DNA of 64,000 bases from Acidobacteriota bacterium (GCA_003224525.1 QHZB01000189.1:1-64000); one strand, 5' to 3'. Shown: positions 23,465 to 33,487, numbered from the stretch's first letter. Notes: a model not told the origin generated them from the letters alone. Translations and numbers: made by a program.

Positions 23465-25222
23465 ATGAAAGCACTGAGCCTTCGCATCCTCTTGCCGATT
23501 GCCGCTCTCCTCTGTATCTCCGGTTCGAATCCGGCGCATGCGCAAGCTCCGCTCGAACCCGCACAAATGTCCTCGCGCACGGCGTTCTACTTGGCCTGGC
23601 GCGGCGTCTCCGGTCCCGAAGCGAGAAAGGCAAACTCCCTCGCCGCACTCTGGGACGATGCGGATTTTGCTCCCGTGCGTTCGGCGATCGCTTCGAATCT
23701 GATCGGCTCCCCGGCGGAAAAATCACCAAAAGAAAAACTGACTGCGGAAGAGATTCAGGAATATGCGGCGCTACTAGAGAATTCATTTACGCTTGGTTAT
23801 CTGAGCGAGCCTGCAAGGCGAACCGTTTCGAATGGCGGCGGCGCGCCGGATTCGAAACCGGCGTGGAATGGGATGTTTTTTGTGTATGACCGAAGCGGGA
23901 AGGAAGAATTGCTTTCAAGAGCGGTTCTTCGCTTGCGCGCTGTGGGAAAAGAAGCGCCTCTCCTTTCGCAGGTCACCATCGGAGGCGTCCAGGTCCTCAA
24001 GGTTCAAGGCAAGAGCAGCGTCACGTATTGGGCGGAACATGGCAAGTACGCCGTCAGCGCCGGTGAACGATCCGTCATGGAAGAAATACTCGGCCGCCTC
24101 GACGGCAAAGTTTCCGGAACGGCATCACTCGCGCAATCCGCCGCTTATCGGGAAGCGCAAGCGAACCTCGGAAGCGGTTTGCTCGAATTCTTTCTGCGTA
24201 TTCCCGACCTGGAAAATCTTGCGACTGATTCGAAAGCAGGAAACTTTCAGGTCCGCCCGCTCCTCGACGCTGCCAGACTCGACGCTGTGCACTCTCTCAG
24301 CGGCCACATCACGTTTGAAGGCGCAAAGACACACGTGCAGGCCGCGATCCTAGGTGATGCCGCTCCTGGAACGCCCTTTGACATCTGGGCCACCGGACAG
24401 TCATCGCCTGCTTCTCTCTCCTTTGTGCCGGTGGATGCCGTCTCTTACACTTCCGGACAACTCAATTTCCCGGGCATCTACGACACCGTGAAGCGCGTGG
24501 CCCGCGCCGCTTTTCCCCAGGTTCAGCAGGGTAACGCCGATCTACTCGACACTCTCGCTCAGACGCGCCTCGGCATGCCTGTGGCAGACGCTCTTGGACT
24601 GCTCACCGGAGAATTCGCCTCGATGCAAACCAGCGCGTCGATGGACAGTACGAAACAAGTCTATTTTTTTGGCATTCGAAAGAAACCGGAGGCGCTCAAA
24701 CTAATGCGCACTGTCTTCAGCGATCAGATAACTTCGGAACGCAATGAAGGTGATGTTGCTTTCCTGAAGATTTCCCTTGGGGGGAAGCAGGGCATCGCCG
24801 GCGTGGCGCAGTGGAATTTCTTTAATCTCGCGGTCACGCAGGACATGATTCTCGGTGCCAATCGTATCGAAACCCTTCGCGAAGTGCTTTCGAATCGCGC
24901 GCACGCTTCCACCGTCGCCGGCCTCGCAACCGTCCCGCAGTTTCAGGCTCGCCGAGCCAAATTTCCGGAAAATCTCAATGGTCTAAGTTATTTCGACTTT
25001 CAGAAAGTCGATTGGCAGGCACTGAAGGATCGTTGGATCGAGGAGGCAAAGAAAAGCCCGGTCGCAAAGACCGTGAACGCTTCGAAAGATGCCGTGCCGT
25101 CCACGGCTCCCGACTGGCTCGCGCAGATCGATCCGCAAGTCTTCGCGCGGCATCTACATTACTCTTCGAGCGTCTCGTGGAAAGATTCGAAGGGCATCCA
25201 TTGGGACCAGTGGGTTGAATAG
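23465..25222 (+). CDS. Secreted hypothetical protein
   Basis: Protein of 585 residues with a signal peptide (MKALSLRILLPIAALLCISG, AHA cleavage). No catalytic motif was recognised. The body alternates alpha and beta segments and has a repeated plan of soluble periplasmic proteins seen in Acidobacteriota, including a segment (VRSAIASNLIGSPAEK) near the N-terminus. The ATG has GTGGAG upstream and starts the signal peptide. No neighbour on the same strand suggests a pathway. Confidence 0.7.
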   Translation: MKALSLRILLPIAALLCISGSNPAHAQAPLEPAQMSSRTAFYLAWRGVSGPEARKANSLAALWDDADFAPVRSAIASNLIGSPAEKSPKEKLTAEEIQEYAALLENSFTLGYLSEPARRTVSNGGGAPDSKPAWNGMFFVYDRSGKEELLSRAVLRLRAVGKEAPLLSQVTIGGVQVLKVQGKSSVTYWAEHGKYAVSAGERSVMEEILGRLDGKVSGTASLAQSAAYREAQANLGSGLLEFFLRIPDLENLATDSKAGNFQVRPLLDAARLDAVHSLSGHITFEGAKTHVQAAILGDAAPGTPFDIWATGQSSPASLSFVPVDAVSYTSGQLNFPGIYDTVKRVARAAFPQVQQGNADLLDTLAQTRLGMPVADALGLLTGEFASMQTSASMDSTKQVYFFGIRKKPEALKLMRTVFSDQITSERNEGDVAFLKISLGGKQGIAGVAQWNFFNLAVTQDMILGANRIETLREVLSNRAHASTVAGLATVPQFQARRAKFPENLNGLSYFDFQKVDWQALKDRWIEEAKKSPVAKTVNASKDAVPSTAPDWLAQIDPQVFARHLHYSSSVSWKDSKGIHWDQWVE

Positions 25223-25229
25223 CAGGGCG

Positions 25230-25553
25230 ATGAACTCTTTTCGTCTTCTGCAGGCGGCAGCGCTCTTTCCTGCTGTGCTTTGGTCCGTACCGCGCAATTC
25301 CGTCTATGCGCCGGAATTCGGCGACATTGATTTTTCCGTTCTCAAGAACATACCGATCACGGAAAGATTCCGCGCCCAATTCCGCGTCGAGTTTTTCAAT
25401 CTGCTCAACCGCGTCAACTTGGCGCCGCCCAGCGGTACCATCGGCGGGCGGTTTCCGACAGAGCAGCGACACCGCAGGAGACTTTTACGGCTCGCCGGCA
25501 TAGGTCCTGGAGAACCCTTCAACATGCAACTCGCGTTGAAGATCCTGTTTTGA
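25230..25553 (+). pseudogene. C-terminal remnant of a TonB-dependent receptor
   Basis: The last strands of an Oar-like outer-membrane receptor are readable: FGDIDFSVLKNIPITERFRA, FRVEFFNLLNRVNLAPPSGT and the end GPGEPFNMQLALKILF. In the middle the expected residues (SSDTAGDFYGSPA) lie in another frame and a second shift returns to the first. There is no plug, no barrel body and no signal sequence in frame. Only a fossil fragment remains. Confidence 0.7.
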
Positions 25554-25711
25554 TGGGGAGCCCTTTCCCCGCAAGCCTTCCGGTCCAGCGAGGAGTGGCG
25601 TCGAAATGCGCTGCTTGGTACCGCTGCATCTGTTGGCAGCGCGATTGCCATTCCACTGTGCGCGCAAAGAGCGCGACGGCCGAAGACAGGTAGAGCGAGC
25701 TTATTTCGGGG

Positions 25712-28162
25712 CTATTCGAATTCTTTCAAAGTGCGCGCCATGGCTTGGAGGCGCTCATCGATCAGCGCGAGGACAGTCCCCGGTTCGAATTTTCCGTCGC
25801 CGTTTTTCTTTCCGGCGGCCATTCCGGTCAGAAGCTCGATGCCTTGTTCGACCTTGCCCACCGGCCAGACGTGAAATTTCCCGGCAGTCACGGCCTCCAG
25901 AACATCTTCGCGCAGCATCAAATCTTCCACGTTGGACTCCGGCATCATCACACCTTGGGTGCCGGTGAGCCCCTTGATGCGGCACACGTCAAAGAATCCT
26001 TCAATCTTTTCGTTTACTCCGCCGATCGCCTGAATATCGCCCTGCTGGTTAATCGAACCGGTTACCGCGATGTCCTGCCGGAGCGGCAATCCGGAAAGCG
26101 CCGAGGCGAGCGCATAGATCTCCGTGGAGCTGGCGCTGTCGCCATCGACTCCCGAGTACGATTGCTCGAAACAGATGCTCGCCGCAAGCGAGAGCGGCTT
26201 GTCCTGCGCAAACAGGCTTCGCAAGAAACCGGCGATGATGTGCATGCCTTTGTCATGGAAGCGCCCGCTCAGATTGGCCTCGCGCTCGATGTTGATCAAA
26301 CCCGTTTTTCCAAGGGCCGCGGTCGCGGTGATGCGCACGGGCTTACCGAACGAGTATCCGCCGATTTCGAGGACGCTCAGTCCATTCACCTGGCCGACGC
26401 GAGTCCCTTCAACATCCACCAACAGCGTACCTTCCTGGATCATTTCGCGGATCCGCGTCTCGATCAGGTTGTGGCGCTCCATTTTCGAAGATAAGGCGCC
26501 GCGCACGTGCGCCGCACGGACCACGGATTCCCCGGCCGCCGCCGCGTTGTAATGCGCCTCGCGCGCCAGGTCGGCGATCTCGACGAAACGCGCCGTCACC
26601 TTGTTTCTTCGCCCCGCCTGGCGCACGCCGTACTCCAGCATGGCCGCGAATGCGCCGCGGTCGAACGGGTACAAATTCTCTTTCTCGGACAACGCGCGCA
26701 GCCGCCCCGCGTATTCCGCGATGACGCCGTCGCTCATGGCCATCTCTTCGTCGAATTCCACGCGCACCTTGAAAATCTTGCGGAAGTCTTCCTCATACTC
26801 GTACAGCAGCTCGTACAAGGAGCGGTCGCCGATGAGGATCACCTTTACGTTGATGTCGATGGCCTCCGGCTTCTGCGCGCTCCCGCCGAAGGGATAGAAC
26901 ATTTCCAGCGGCTGAATTTCCAGCCGGTTATGGTTGAGCGTGCGCTTCAGCGCGCGCCACACGCCGACTTCGGACAGCGCTTCCAGCGAATACATGATCA
27001 GGAAGCCGCCATCGGCGCGGAGCAGCGAACCGCCGCGCAGATCCATGAAGTCGCTGGACCATCCACCTCGCGTGTCATAAGCGCGCTGGATGGTCCCGAA
27101 AAGGTTGGCGTACGTGGGGGTGGTCTCGAAAATGACCGGAGACTTGTCTTCGTCGCTATGGGCGAGAATGACGTTTACGCCATACACCCGAAACGGATCG
27201 CGCTCCGGACCTCCCTGGGCCTTCGGCAAACCGTCCGGCGTCTCTTCATCGCGTTCGCCTTCACCCTCGCGCTCCTTGAAGGGGTCGAGATTGTCGAGAA
27301 GATGATGGCGCACTTCTTCGAGATATTCGGCGATGTTCGGGCCGGCGTATTTTTCCTTGAGTTCTTCGATGACGCCATCGACCAGCACGGACGCCGCTTC
27401 CTGCTCCAAGTAGCTCAGCTCGCTGGCGAGTTCCCGCGAGAGCGTCAGCGTCTTGCGGTACACCACGGTAAATTCCTGCCGGAACTGCTCGTACTTGCGC
27501 TCGATATCTTCCGCCATGGGGCTTTCGAGTTTCCCCTCGTGGACCATCTTGGAGATGTCCTCGATCGGCACCATCTGGCCTTCGAGCACCGGGAAAATTT
27601 CCGGCAGCGCCACCGCGCCCACCTGCATGTGGCCGAGCGCAAATTGCTCACGCGCGATCCTGCGCGTGAAATCGTCCATCAATTCTTTTTCGCGGACCGT
27701 GAAGCGTTCCACGATCCGGCCTTTTTGCCGCTGGAAGGGCTCGCCTTCGAACACCTGCGGAATGCGACGCCGCAGAAAATCGATTCCCGCCTGCATGTCT
27801 TTTTTGAAGCCGTTGGCCTGGCCGCGAGGCAACGCCAGCAACCGCGGCCGGTCCGTCAATTTGAAATTGTTGACGTAGCAGCGGTCGAGCGACTCTTTCG
27901 TCGGAGGGTGAAGCTCTTCGACCATCCGAGCGATCGTTCCACCGCGGCTGGTCCCCGCCAATCCGCACACAAAGACGTTGTAACCGGGGGCCGAAAGCTC
28001 CGCACCCATCTTCAGTGCGCGCAGCGCGCGCTCCTGTCCGATGAACCCTTCGCGCAGCTCCGCTTGCGCGGTTGTTTCGAAAGGGATGCGCGAGAGCTCG
28101 CACTTCCACTTCAGTTTCGCCGCGGGAAGCTCCGTCGGTTTCGAGGCTGGTCTGGTGGTCAT
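25712..28162 (-). CDS. Lon-like ATP-dependent protease (AAA_32 / S16 type)
   Basis: Soluble protease of 816 residues. The N-terminal AAA-type region has a degenerate Walker A (GLAGTSRGGT, Arg where Lys is normal). A long helical insertion lies in the middle, followed by Walker B-like RADGGFLIMYSLEAL. The C-terminal S16 domain carries the catalytic Ser in DGDSASSTE and Lys in NEKIEGFFD, the Ser-Lys dyad. It resembles the LonB/LonH-like group rather than classical Lon, as no Lon N-domain is present. It is probably involved in quality control of misfolded cytosolic proteins; ATP use is uncertain. Confidence 0.9.
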   Translation of the reverse strand: MTTRPASKPTELPAAKLKWKCELSRIPFETTAQAELREGFIGQERALRALKMGAELSAPGYNVFVCGLAGTSRGGTIARMVEELHPPTKESLDRCYVNNFKLTDRPRLLALPRGQANGFKKDMQAGIDFLRRRIPQVFEGEPFQRQKGRIVERFTVREKELMDDFTRRIAREQFALGHMQVGAVALPEIFPVLEGQMVPIEDISKMVHEGKLESPMAEDIERKYEQFRQEFTVVYRKTLTLSRELASELSYLEQEAASVLVDGVIEELKEKYAGPNIAEYLEEVRHHLLDNLDPFKEREGEGERDEETPDGLPKAQGGPERDPFRVYGVNVILAHSDEDKSPVIFETTPTYANLFGTIQRAYDTRGGWSSDFMDLRGGSLLRADGGFLIMYSLEALSEVGVWRALKRTLNHNRLEIQPLEMFYPFGGSAQKPEAIDINVKVILIGDRSLYELLYEYEEDFRKIFKVRVEFDEEMAMSDGVIAEYAGRLRALSEKENLYPFDRGAFAAMLEYGVRQAGRRNKVTARFVEIADLAREAHYNAAAAGESVVRAAHVRGALSSKMERHNLIETRIREMIQEGTLLVDVEGTRVGQVNGLSVLEIGGYSFGKPVRITATAALGKTGLINIEREANLSGRFHDKGMHIIAGFLRSLFAQDKPLSLAASICFEQSYSGVDGDSASSTEIYALASALSGLPLRQDIAVTGSINQQGDIQAIGGVNEKIEGFFDVCRIKGLTGTQGVMMPESNVEDLMLREDVLEAVTAGKFHVWPVGKVEQGIELLTGMAAGKKNGDGKFEPGTVLALIDERLQAMARTLKEFE

Positions 28163-28229
28163 GAATTTCCTTCGAGCGCGTTACTCTAGCACACTCAAGT
28201 CGCGGCCCCACGACAAGACAAACCACGTG

Positions 28230-29312
28230 TTATCGAGCCGTTATGGGCGGATTTTCCGGCCTCTCCATGTACGCCGCCAGAACTCCCGCCGCCATGGCCA
28301 CCAGGACCGGCCCAAGGACCAAGCCCAACATTCCGAACAGGCCGACGCCGCCAACCACGCTGATGAAGATCACCAACCCGCTCAATTCGCTTCGCCCGCC
28401 CAGCAGCAGCGGACGCAAGACGTTATCCACGATCGCGGACACTCCGGCGCAAATCACCAAGAGAAGAATGGCCCGCCCCCAATGTCCCGTGAAACCCAGC
28501 CACAACACCGCAGGCACGAAGATCAGCCCGGAGCCCACCACCGGCACCAGCGAAAAGAAGGCCATGGCCACGCCCCAGAAAAGTGGCGCCGGCAATTTCA
28601 CGAGCATAAAGCCAAGTCCGCCGATTCCCCCTTGAATGGCTGCGAGGATAAGGCTTGTGGTGACACTCGCGGAGATGAGGTTCCGCGTTTGCGTCATCAA
28701 GGTGTCTCGATGTTCCGCATCAAAAGGGAGAATACTGCGGACTCCCCGGACAATCTGGTCCGCGTCGCGGAAAAAATAAAACATCGCGAAGATCATCACG
28801 AACAGATCGAAAACGAACGCCGCGATATTGCGCAGGACCGTGCCGAGGCGCTCCGCGAGAAAACCCGCCTGCTGCTGAACGCCTTGGGCCAGCATTTCCA
28901 GCACATCGGCGTTGGGATCCAGGCCCGGCACATGGTGTGCGATCCAGTCCCAGCTTTTCGCCAACATGGGCGCCTGCTGCACCAGCAAGGTATGCTGCAT
29001 GCCCCGTGAAACGAAAAACGCCTCGCGAATGAACAAGGTGGTCACGAGAATTGCCGGCACGATCAAAAGGAAAGTCACTATCAGGGTACTCAAGACCGCC
29101 GCCTTAGTCGCGGAGAAACGCCGCAGGAGCCGATGGTGCATCGGATAGAAAAAAATCACCAGAATGGCCGCCCACCCCAGCGAAGCGAGGAACGGTTCGT
29201 AGATTCGGAAAACGAGGTATATCAGCAGCAGCAACACGCCATAGGAGAGGACGGTGGTTAAACGGTCACTGGTCGTCGCGTTCGTGGAAGGAGCAAGATT
29301 CTTAGTCATCAT
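28230..29312 (-). CDS. AI-2E family transporter (permease)
   Basis: Membrane protein of 360 residues in the AI-2 exporter/PerM superfamily. N-terminal helices are followed by a soluble loop (about 140-185) and then a block of membrane helices with the family's GGIGGLGFMLVKLPAPLFWG, PVVGSGLIFVPAVLWL and DNVLRPLLLGG motifs. The substrate is not fixed by the family: autoinducer export is only one proposal and Na+/H+ exchange another. Two adjacent ATGs are possible starts. It lies divergent to the MFS gene and 67 bp upstream of the Lon-like gene. Confidence 0.85.
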   Translation of the reverse strand: MMTKNLAPSTNATTSDRLTTVLSYGVLLLLIYLVFRIYEPFLASLGWAAILVIFFYPMHHRLLRRFSATKAAVLSTLIVTFLLIVPAILVTTLFIREAFFVSRGMQHTLLVQQAPMLAKSWDWIAHHVPGLDPNADVLEMLAQGVQQQAGFLAERLGTVLRNIAAFVFDLFVMIFAMFYFFRDADQIVRGVRSILPFDAEHRDTLMTQTRNLISASVTTSLILAAIQGGIGGLGFMLVKLPAPLFWGVAMAFFSLVPVVGSGLIFVPAVLWLGFTGHWGRAILLLVICAGVSAIVDNVLRPLLLGGRSELSGLVIFISVVGGVGLFGMLGLVLGPVLVAMAAGVLAAYMERPENPPITAR

Positions 29313-29396
29313 ATAATCTTGATAGGCTGGGCAAAGGCTGATAACTTCCGGTCTACGCTCCACCAGGTCACGCGCGAGTCACCGAGCCAATTCAGC

Positions 29397-30641
29397 ATGT
29401 CTACCAAGTCCATCCCGCTCACTTCTTACCAGATTCGTCTACTTGCTGTACTTGCTTTGATCAATTTTGTCAACTTCGCCGCTCGCCAGGTCTTGGTCCC
29501 ATTGATTCCGCTCTTGCGCGATCATCTTCATGCTACAGACGCCCAGCTCGGCTCGCTGCAAACTTTTCTCCTCGTGGTCCTGGCTGTCGGCAGCATACCT
29601 TTCGGCTTCTTAGCCGATCGTTTTAGCCGCAAGGCCATCATCGCCATTGGCATCCTGTTCTGGAGCATCGCAACGTTGGCTGGCGGCCTGGTCTCCACTT
29701 TTCTTTTTTTCCTGATCGCGCGGGCCATGGTCGGCCTCGGGGAAGCCGCTTACGCTCCTGCCGCGCAATCCATGATTTCCGGCGGTTTTCCGCAGGAACG
29801 CCGCGCCTTCGCTCAATCCATCTTCGCTTCCGGGATGTTACTCGGCGGAGCCGCCGGCCAGGCGCTCGGTGGCATCATCGGGCTACGTTACGGCTGGGAG
29901 GCCGCCCTGTTCATCGTCGCGTTCGCGGGAATTGTTCCCGGCATCGCTCTTTTCTGGATCGACGAACCGCCCCGCGGCCCCCGTTGTGACGTCGTACCGA
30001 TCACGCGGCTTCTCCGTGTCCCCGCTTTCGTTACCATGATCGCCGCGGGCACTTGCATCACTTTTGCCAGCGTCTCTCTGCTCACCTGGGGAACCGACTT
30101 CGCCGTTAACTATAAAGATTTCAGTCTGCGCGAAGCCTCAGTCTCGCTCGCGCTCATTGCTCTCCTCTCACTGGTGTCCGGCGTCCTTATGGGCGGTTGG
30201 ATCGCCGACCAGCTTCAGAAACACCTGACCTACGGCCGCATCATCGCCGTTGCCGGCGCATTTCTGCTGGCGGCCCCGTTTCTATTGCTCGCCATCCAGG
30301 CCGAAGAGAAGCAAATGGTGCTCATGGGCCTCTTCATTGCCGGCTTTTTCATGTCCTGGTATCACGGCCCCGTCACCGCCGTTCTTCATGACATGATGCC
30401 TCGCCGAGCGCACGCCACTTCCGTCGGCGTCTACATGTTTGCCACGCAATTGGTGGGCGGCCTTGGCCCTCAAGTGGTCGGCAAGATCTCTGATCTCCAC
30501 GACCTGCAGCTCGGTCTGCAAATCGCCGTCGCTGTCATGGTTTGCGGCGCCCTGCTTATGCTCCTCGTCATTCACTTCATTCGCCGCGACGGCCTCCGCC
30601 ATCCTACGCTCGCTTCTTTCCACGCAGAACCCGGAGACTGA
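29397..30641 (+). CDS. Major facilitator superfamily transporter
   Basis: Twelve-helix secondary transporter of 414 residues. The loop 2-3 signature (GFLADRFSRKAIIA) and conserved ARAMVGLGEAAYAPAAQSMI place it near the sphingolipid-transporter (Spns)-like branch of the MFS. The second half has GGWIADQLQKH and a His/Met-rich loop (VLHDMMPRRAHATSVG). The chosen ATG begins a short cytosolic tail; a longer in-frame start is unlikely as it overlaps the divergent gene's promoter. Substrate unknown. Confidence 0.85.
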   Translation: MSTKSIPLTSYQIRLLAVLALINFVNFAARQVLVPLIPLLRDHLHATDAQLGSLQTFLLVVLAVGSIPFGFLADRFSRKAIIAIGILFWSIATLAGGLVSTFLFFLIARAMVGLGEAAYAPAAQSMISGGFPQERRAFAQSIFASGMLLGGAAGQALGGIIGLRYGWEAALFIVAFAGIVPGIALFWIDEPPRGPRCDVVPITRLLRVPAFVTMIAAGTCITFASVSLLTWGTDFAVNYKDFSLREASVSLALIALLSLVSGVLMGGWIADQLQKHLTYGRIIAVAGAFLLAAPFLLLAIQAEEKQMVLMGLFIAGFFMSWYHGPVTAVLHDMMPRRAHATSVGVYMFATQLVGGLGPQVVGKISDLHDLQLGLQIAVAVMVCGALLMLLVIHFIRRDGLRHPTLASFHAEPGD

Positions 30642-30745
30642 CTTTGCAGTGCGGCAGCCCGGCCGCCGCTTTCGCATACGAATGCGTCTGCGGAAGCTTA
30701 ATGTCGAACGCCGGTTTTAATGGAGAAGTGAGCGAGGAAACCGAA

Positions 30746-30769
30746 CAAAAAGACGGGAGCAACCTCCCG
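30746..30769 (-). terminator. Rho-independent terminator for the minus-strand gene
   Basis: On the minus strand a 6-bp stem (CGGGAG / CTCCCG) with a GTTG loop is followed by TCTTTTTG. It lies 15 bp beyond the stop of the adjacent minus-strand gene. Confidence 0.65.
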
Positions 30770-30783
30770 CACTCCAAAGACTC

Positions 30784-31122
30784 CTACTTGATACCGACCT
30801 GCGCGATCAGGCGCAGGACATCGTCGTGCGCCAGGTCGTAGAGCGGCCGCACATCTTCTTCTTCGAGCCGCTCGCGCAAATACTCCGCGGCGACAAAGCT
30901 CGCCTCGCGGTCGGTCAGGTCGCGCCTAGCCTTCTCGCGAAACTTTACGAACGCGGTGTGCGCCAATCCGACAACATGGGCCGTGCCATCGACAAAAAAC
31001 TTCGTGTCAATGGTGTCCGCGTGCCGCGTCGCAATACCGTTCCACATGTGCGAGAAGCGGCATAGATAGGTTTGCCCAGTCAATTTGCAAGTCACTTCAA
31101 AGGCGCCGATGAACTGGCTCAT
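30784..31122 (-). CDS. Hypothetical protein
   Basis: Soluble protein of 112 residues from the ATG used here (124 from an upstream GTG). The N-terminal half is beta-rich (IGAFEVTCKLTGQTYLCRF) and the C-terminal half is helical and charged (EYLRERLEEEDVRPLYDLA). No catalytic motif, signal peptide or membrane helix was seen. It is followed by a good terminator, which supports expression. Not recognised. Confidence 0.55.
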   Translation of the reverse strand: MSQFIGAFEVTCKLTGQTYLCRFSHMWNGIATRHADTIDTKFFVDGTAHVVGLAHTAFVKFREKARRDLTDREASFVAAEYLRERLEEEDVRPLYDLAHDDVLRLIAQVGIK

Positions 31123-31301
31123 CGCGCCGGCATTTGCGAGTACTGGGCGGGTTGTCACGCGCGTTCCTCTGGATCCGTTCTCAGTTATCAGTATTAAGTC
31201 TTCAGGAAGGAAAGAAATTTGAAGGGATATTTTGTTCCCTACTTCCGTTATCCCTTATCTCTTCGCTTCCTTACTTCCTTACATCCGCGATTCTTTCCTT
31301 C

Positions 31302-32510
31302 TTATCTGCTGACTGCCGCCGCGGTCTCCACCTGCGAGTAACTCCGAATTGCCGCTCCCACGCCCGCGCCGCTCGGCACGCGGAATCCCTGATCGAGCAA
31401 GCACTTCTCGAGCGCCGCCAAGAACAGCAGCACGAACGGCTTCTGGCTGCAGTAGCCCATTAGCCCCACGCGCCAGATCTTGCCTTTCACCGACCCGAAT
31501 CCCCCGGCAATCTCAATGTTGAACTCGTCGAGCAACTGATTCCGCACCTTCGCATCTTCAATGCCGCTCGGGATCATCACCGCCGTGACCGTTGGCAAGC
31601 GGTCCGCCGGGTTCTTCACCAGCAGATCCAGCCCCATCGTCTCAAGTCCCGCGATCAGCGCGAGTTGATTCACGCGGTGCCGCTCCCAGCGCGCCTCCAG
31701 GCCCTCTTCCACCACCAGTCGCATCGCTTCTCGCAGCGCGAAAATCAGCGAAATCGGCGGCGTGTGATGATACAGCCGGTCTTTGCCCCAATAATTCATC
31801 GCCGTCGTCAAATCGAAATACCAGCTCTGCACTTTTGTCTTACGCTTTCGAAACACTTCCTCGGCGGCGGGGCTCACCGTAATCGGCGACATTCCCGGCG
31901 GCGCGCTGATGGCCTTCTGCGATCCGCTGAAGCAGATATCAATCCGCTGCTTGTCCACATCGACCGGCACCGCCGCGAGCGAAGCCACCGTATCCACAAT
32001 CAGCAGCGCCCCCAATTCGTCCGCGACCTTTCGGTACGCATCGATGCCGGTGATCACGCCGGTCGAGGTCTCCCCTTGCGCGAAGCCGACAATCTTGATC
32101 TTCTTGCCTTTACCTGCGCGGCGCACATCCTCCGCATCCACCGGCTTCCCATACGGCGCCTCCACCTTTACAACTTTCGGTGACGCCCGCATCGCAATTT
32201 CGTACATCCGTTCGGAAAAAACACCGTTGACCGCCACGATGCCTTCGTCGCCTTCTTCCAGCGAATTCAGTACCGACGCTTCAATCCCGCCCGATCCCGA
32301 CGCCGAAAGCGGCATGGTGATCCGGTTTTCCGTCTGAAAAATCTGCCGCAGCAGGATTTGCGTTTCTTCCATGCAGCCTTTGAACCAAGGGTCCATGTGC
32401 CCCACCAGCGGCGTGGCCATCGCGCGATAAACGCGCGGATCGATGGAAGACGGTCCGGGTGTCAGCATCAACCGGACAGGGGGATTGAGTTCGCCAACGT
32501 GTTGCGTCAT
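31302..32510 (-). CDS. Class V PLP-dependent aminotransferase (alanine-glyoxylate / serine-pyruvate type)
   Basis: Fold-type I PLP enzyme of 402 residues that probably transfers an amino group between small amino and keto acids. Visible motifs: TPGPSSIDPRVYRAM at the N-terminus, SGSGGIEASVLN (cofactor phosphate binding), VDTVASLAAVPVDVDK (PLP-pyridine Asp) and the Schiff-base Lys in SGSQKAISAPPG. The C-terminal domain carries KIWRVGLMGYCS with the substrate-carboxylate Arg. Substrate specificity (Ala-glyoxylate, Ser-glyoxylate or phosphonate-type) is not decided by sequence alone. No pathway partner adjoins it. Confidence 0.9.
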   Translation of the reverse strand: MTQHVGELNPPVRLMLTPGPSSIDPRVYRAMATPLVGHMDPWFKGCMEETQILLRQIFQTENRITMPLSASGSGGIEASVLNSLEEGDEGIVAVNGVFSERMYEIAMRASPKVVKVEAPYGKPVDAEDVRRAGKGKKIKIVGFAQGETSTGVITGIDAYRKVADELGALLIVDTVASLAAVPVDVDKQRIDICFSGSQKAISAPPGMSPITVSPAAEEVFRKRKTKVQSWYFDLTTAMNYWGKDRLYHHTPPISLIFALREAMRLVVEEGLEARWERHRVNQLALIAGLETMGLDLLVKNPADRLPTVTAVMIPSGIEDAKVRNQLLDEFNIEIAGGFGSVKGKIWRVGLMGYCSQKPFVLLFLAALEKCLLDQGFRVPSGAGVGAAIRSYSQVETAAAVSR

Positions 32511-32773
32511 GACGTTTTACCCTTCTTTTTCTGGCGCTTGATTCTCGCGTTCGAATCTCGAACCGCCCGCGAATGCGCTCTTCGGGGACTTTTCTGCCAC
32601 GGCGGGAACTTCAATTTTCGCGCAATCGCCACACCCGCGCAACCGACAATTTGGCTGGGCCTGCTCCGCTGAACCTATTATCTGAAACAGGCAGATTGGG
32701 AATTTCCGCAGCTGCAAACAATTTGATTCGTGGCATCCTCGGAAGGAACACCAGGTCCAAAGGAGCCACTGCG

Positions 32774-33202
32774 ATGTTACGCCCTCTAATTCTCTTGCTT
32801 GCGCTCTCGGCCTTGCCCCTTGCGCAAAGCATTTTCAGGGCACAAGGCGACGAAACGAAAATCATCGCGCTGGAAAATCTCTGGAATCAGATGCACATCA
32901 ATCATGATGCGGACGCCATGGGGACCATGCTGGACAGCGATTTTGTGCTCACCGGCTACGGCGGAAGGGTGATGTCCAAGGCCCAATTCCTGACCTCCAT
33001 TCGCGACAAATCCAACCAGCTTACGGTCGAAGTTTCCGATGACATGAAGCTGCACCGCCACGGCGATACCGTGGTCGTCACCGGCGCGACTCGCGAAAAG
33101 GGGACCGAGAAAGGGAAACCCTATGCCCATCAAGGCCGCTTCACGGACACATGGATCAAGAAGGACGGCCAGTGGCTTTGCGTCGCCGTCAGCTATGTCT
33201 GA
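32774..33202 (+). CDS. Secreted NTF2-like (DUF4440/SnoaL-type) protein
   Basis: Protein of 142 residues with a signal peptide (MLRPLILLLALSALPLAQ). The mature part has the cone-shaped NTF2-like pattern: ENLWNQMHINHDADAM, then FVLTGYGGRVMSKAQFLTS and FTDTWIKKDGQWLCVAVS. A ribosome site AAAGGAG lies nine bases before the ATG. Members bind or transform small ligands, or simply dimerise; no catalytic residues can be assigned. It has no obvious operon partner; about 285 bp without a gene follow. Confidence 0.8.
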   Translation: MLRPLILLLALSALPLAQSIFRAQGDETKIIALENLWNQMHINHDADAMGTMLDSDFVLTGYGGRVMSKAQFLTSIRDKSNQLTVEVSDDMKLHRHGDTVVVTGATREKGTEKGKPYAHQGRFTDTWIKKDGQWLCVAVSYV

Positions 33203-33487
33203 TCGGAAAGTAGGGGCAGTTCTTGACGATGAGTTGCCCCAAACTTCGATTCGAAGTCAATCCGGGCTGCAACTGTCACCTACACTCATCGACTAGGGGT
33301 TTCACCAAGAAGGACCACCGGCCCAAAGACACACAAGAACACCCAATGCCCTGCTGCGCTTCTGGGTATCTGGTCTAAATGCTTTGATGGTCAGCCGACA
33401 ATATCCAAGTAATTATTAAGGGCGTTTTTCTAAAAGTCCAAGCCCTTCAGCTATTTTCCCGGCCTCATTGCGGTAAGATAACAAGCT

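Noticed and set aside
26507-28189. Long plus-strand open frame opposite the Lon-like protease
   Set aside because: It is a GC-codon shadow of a well-supported gene and has no domain or signal.
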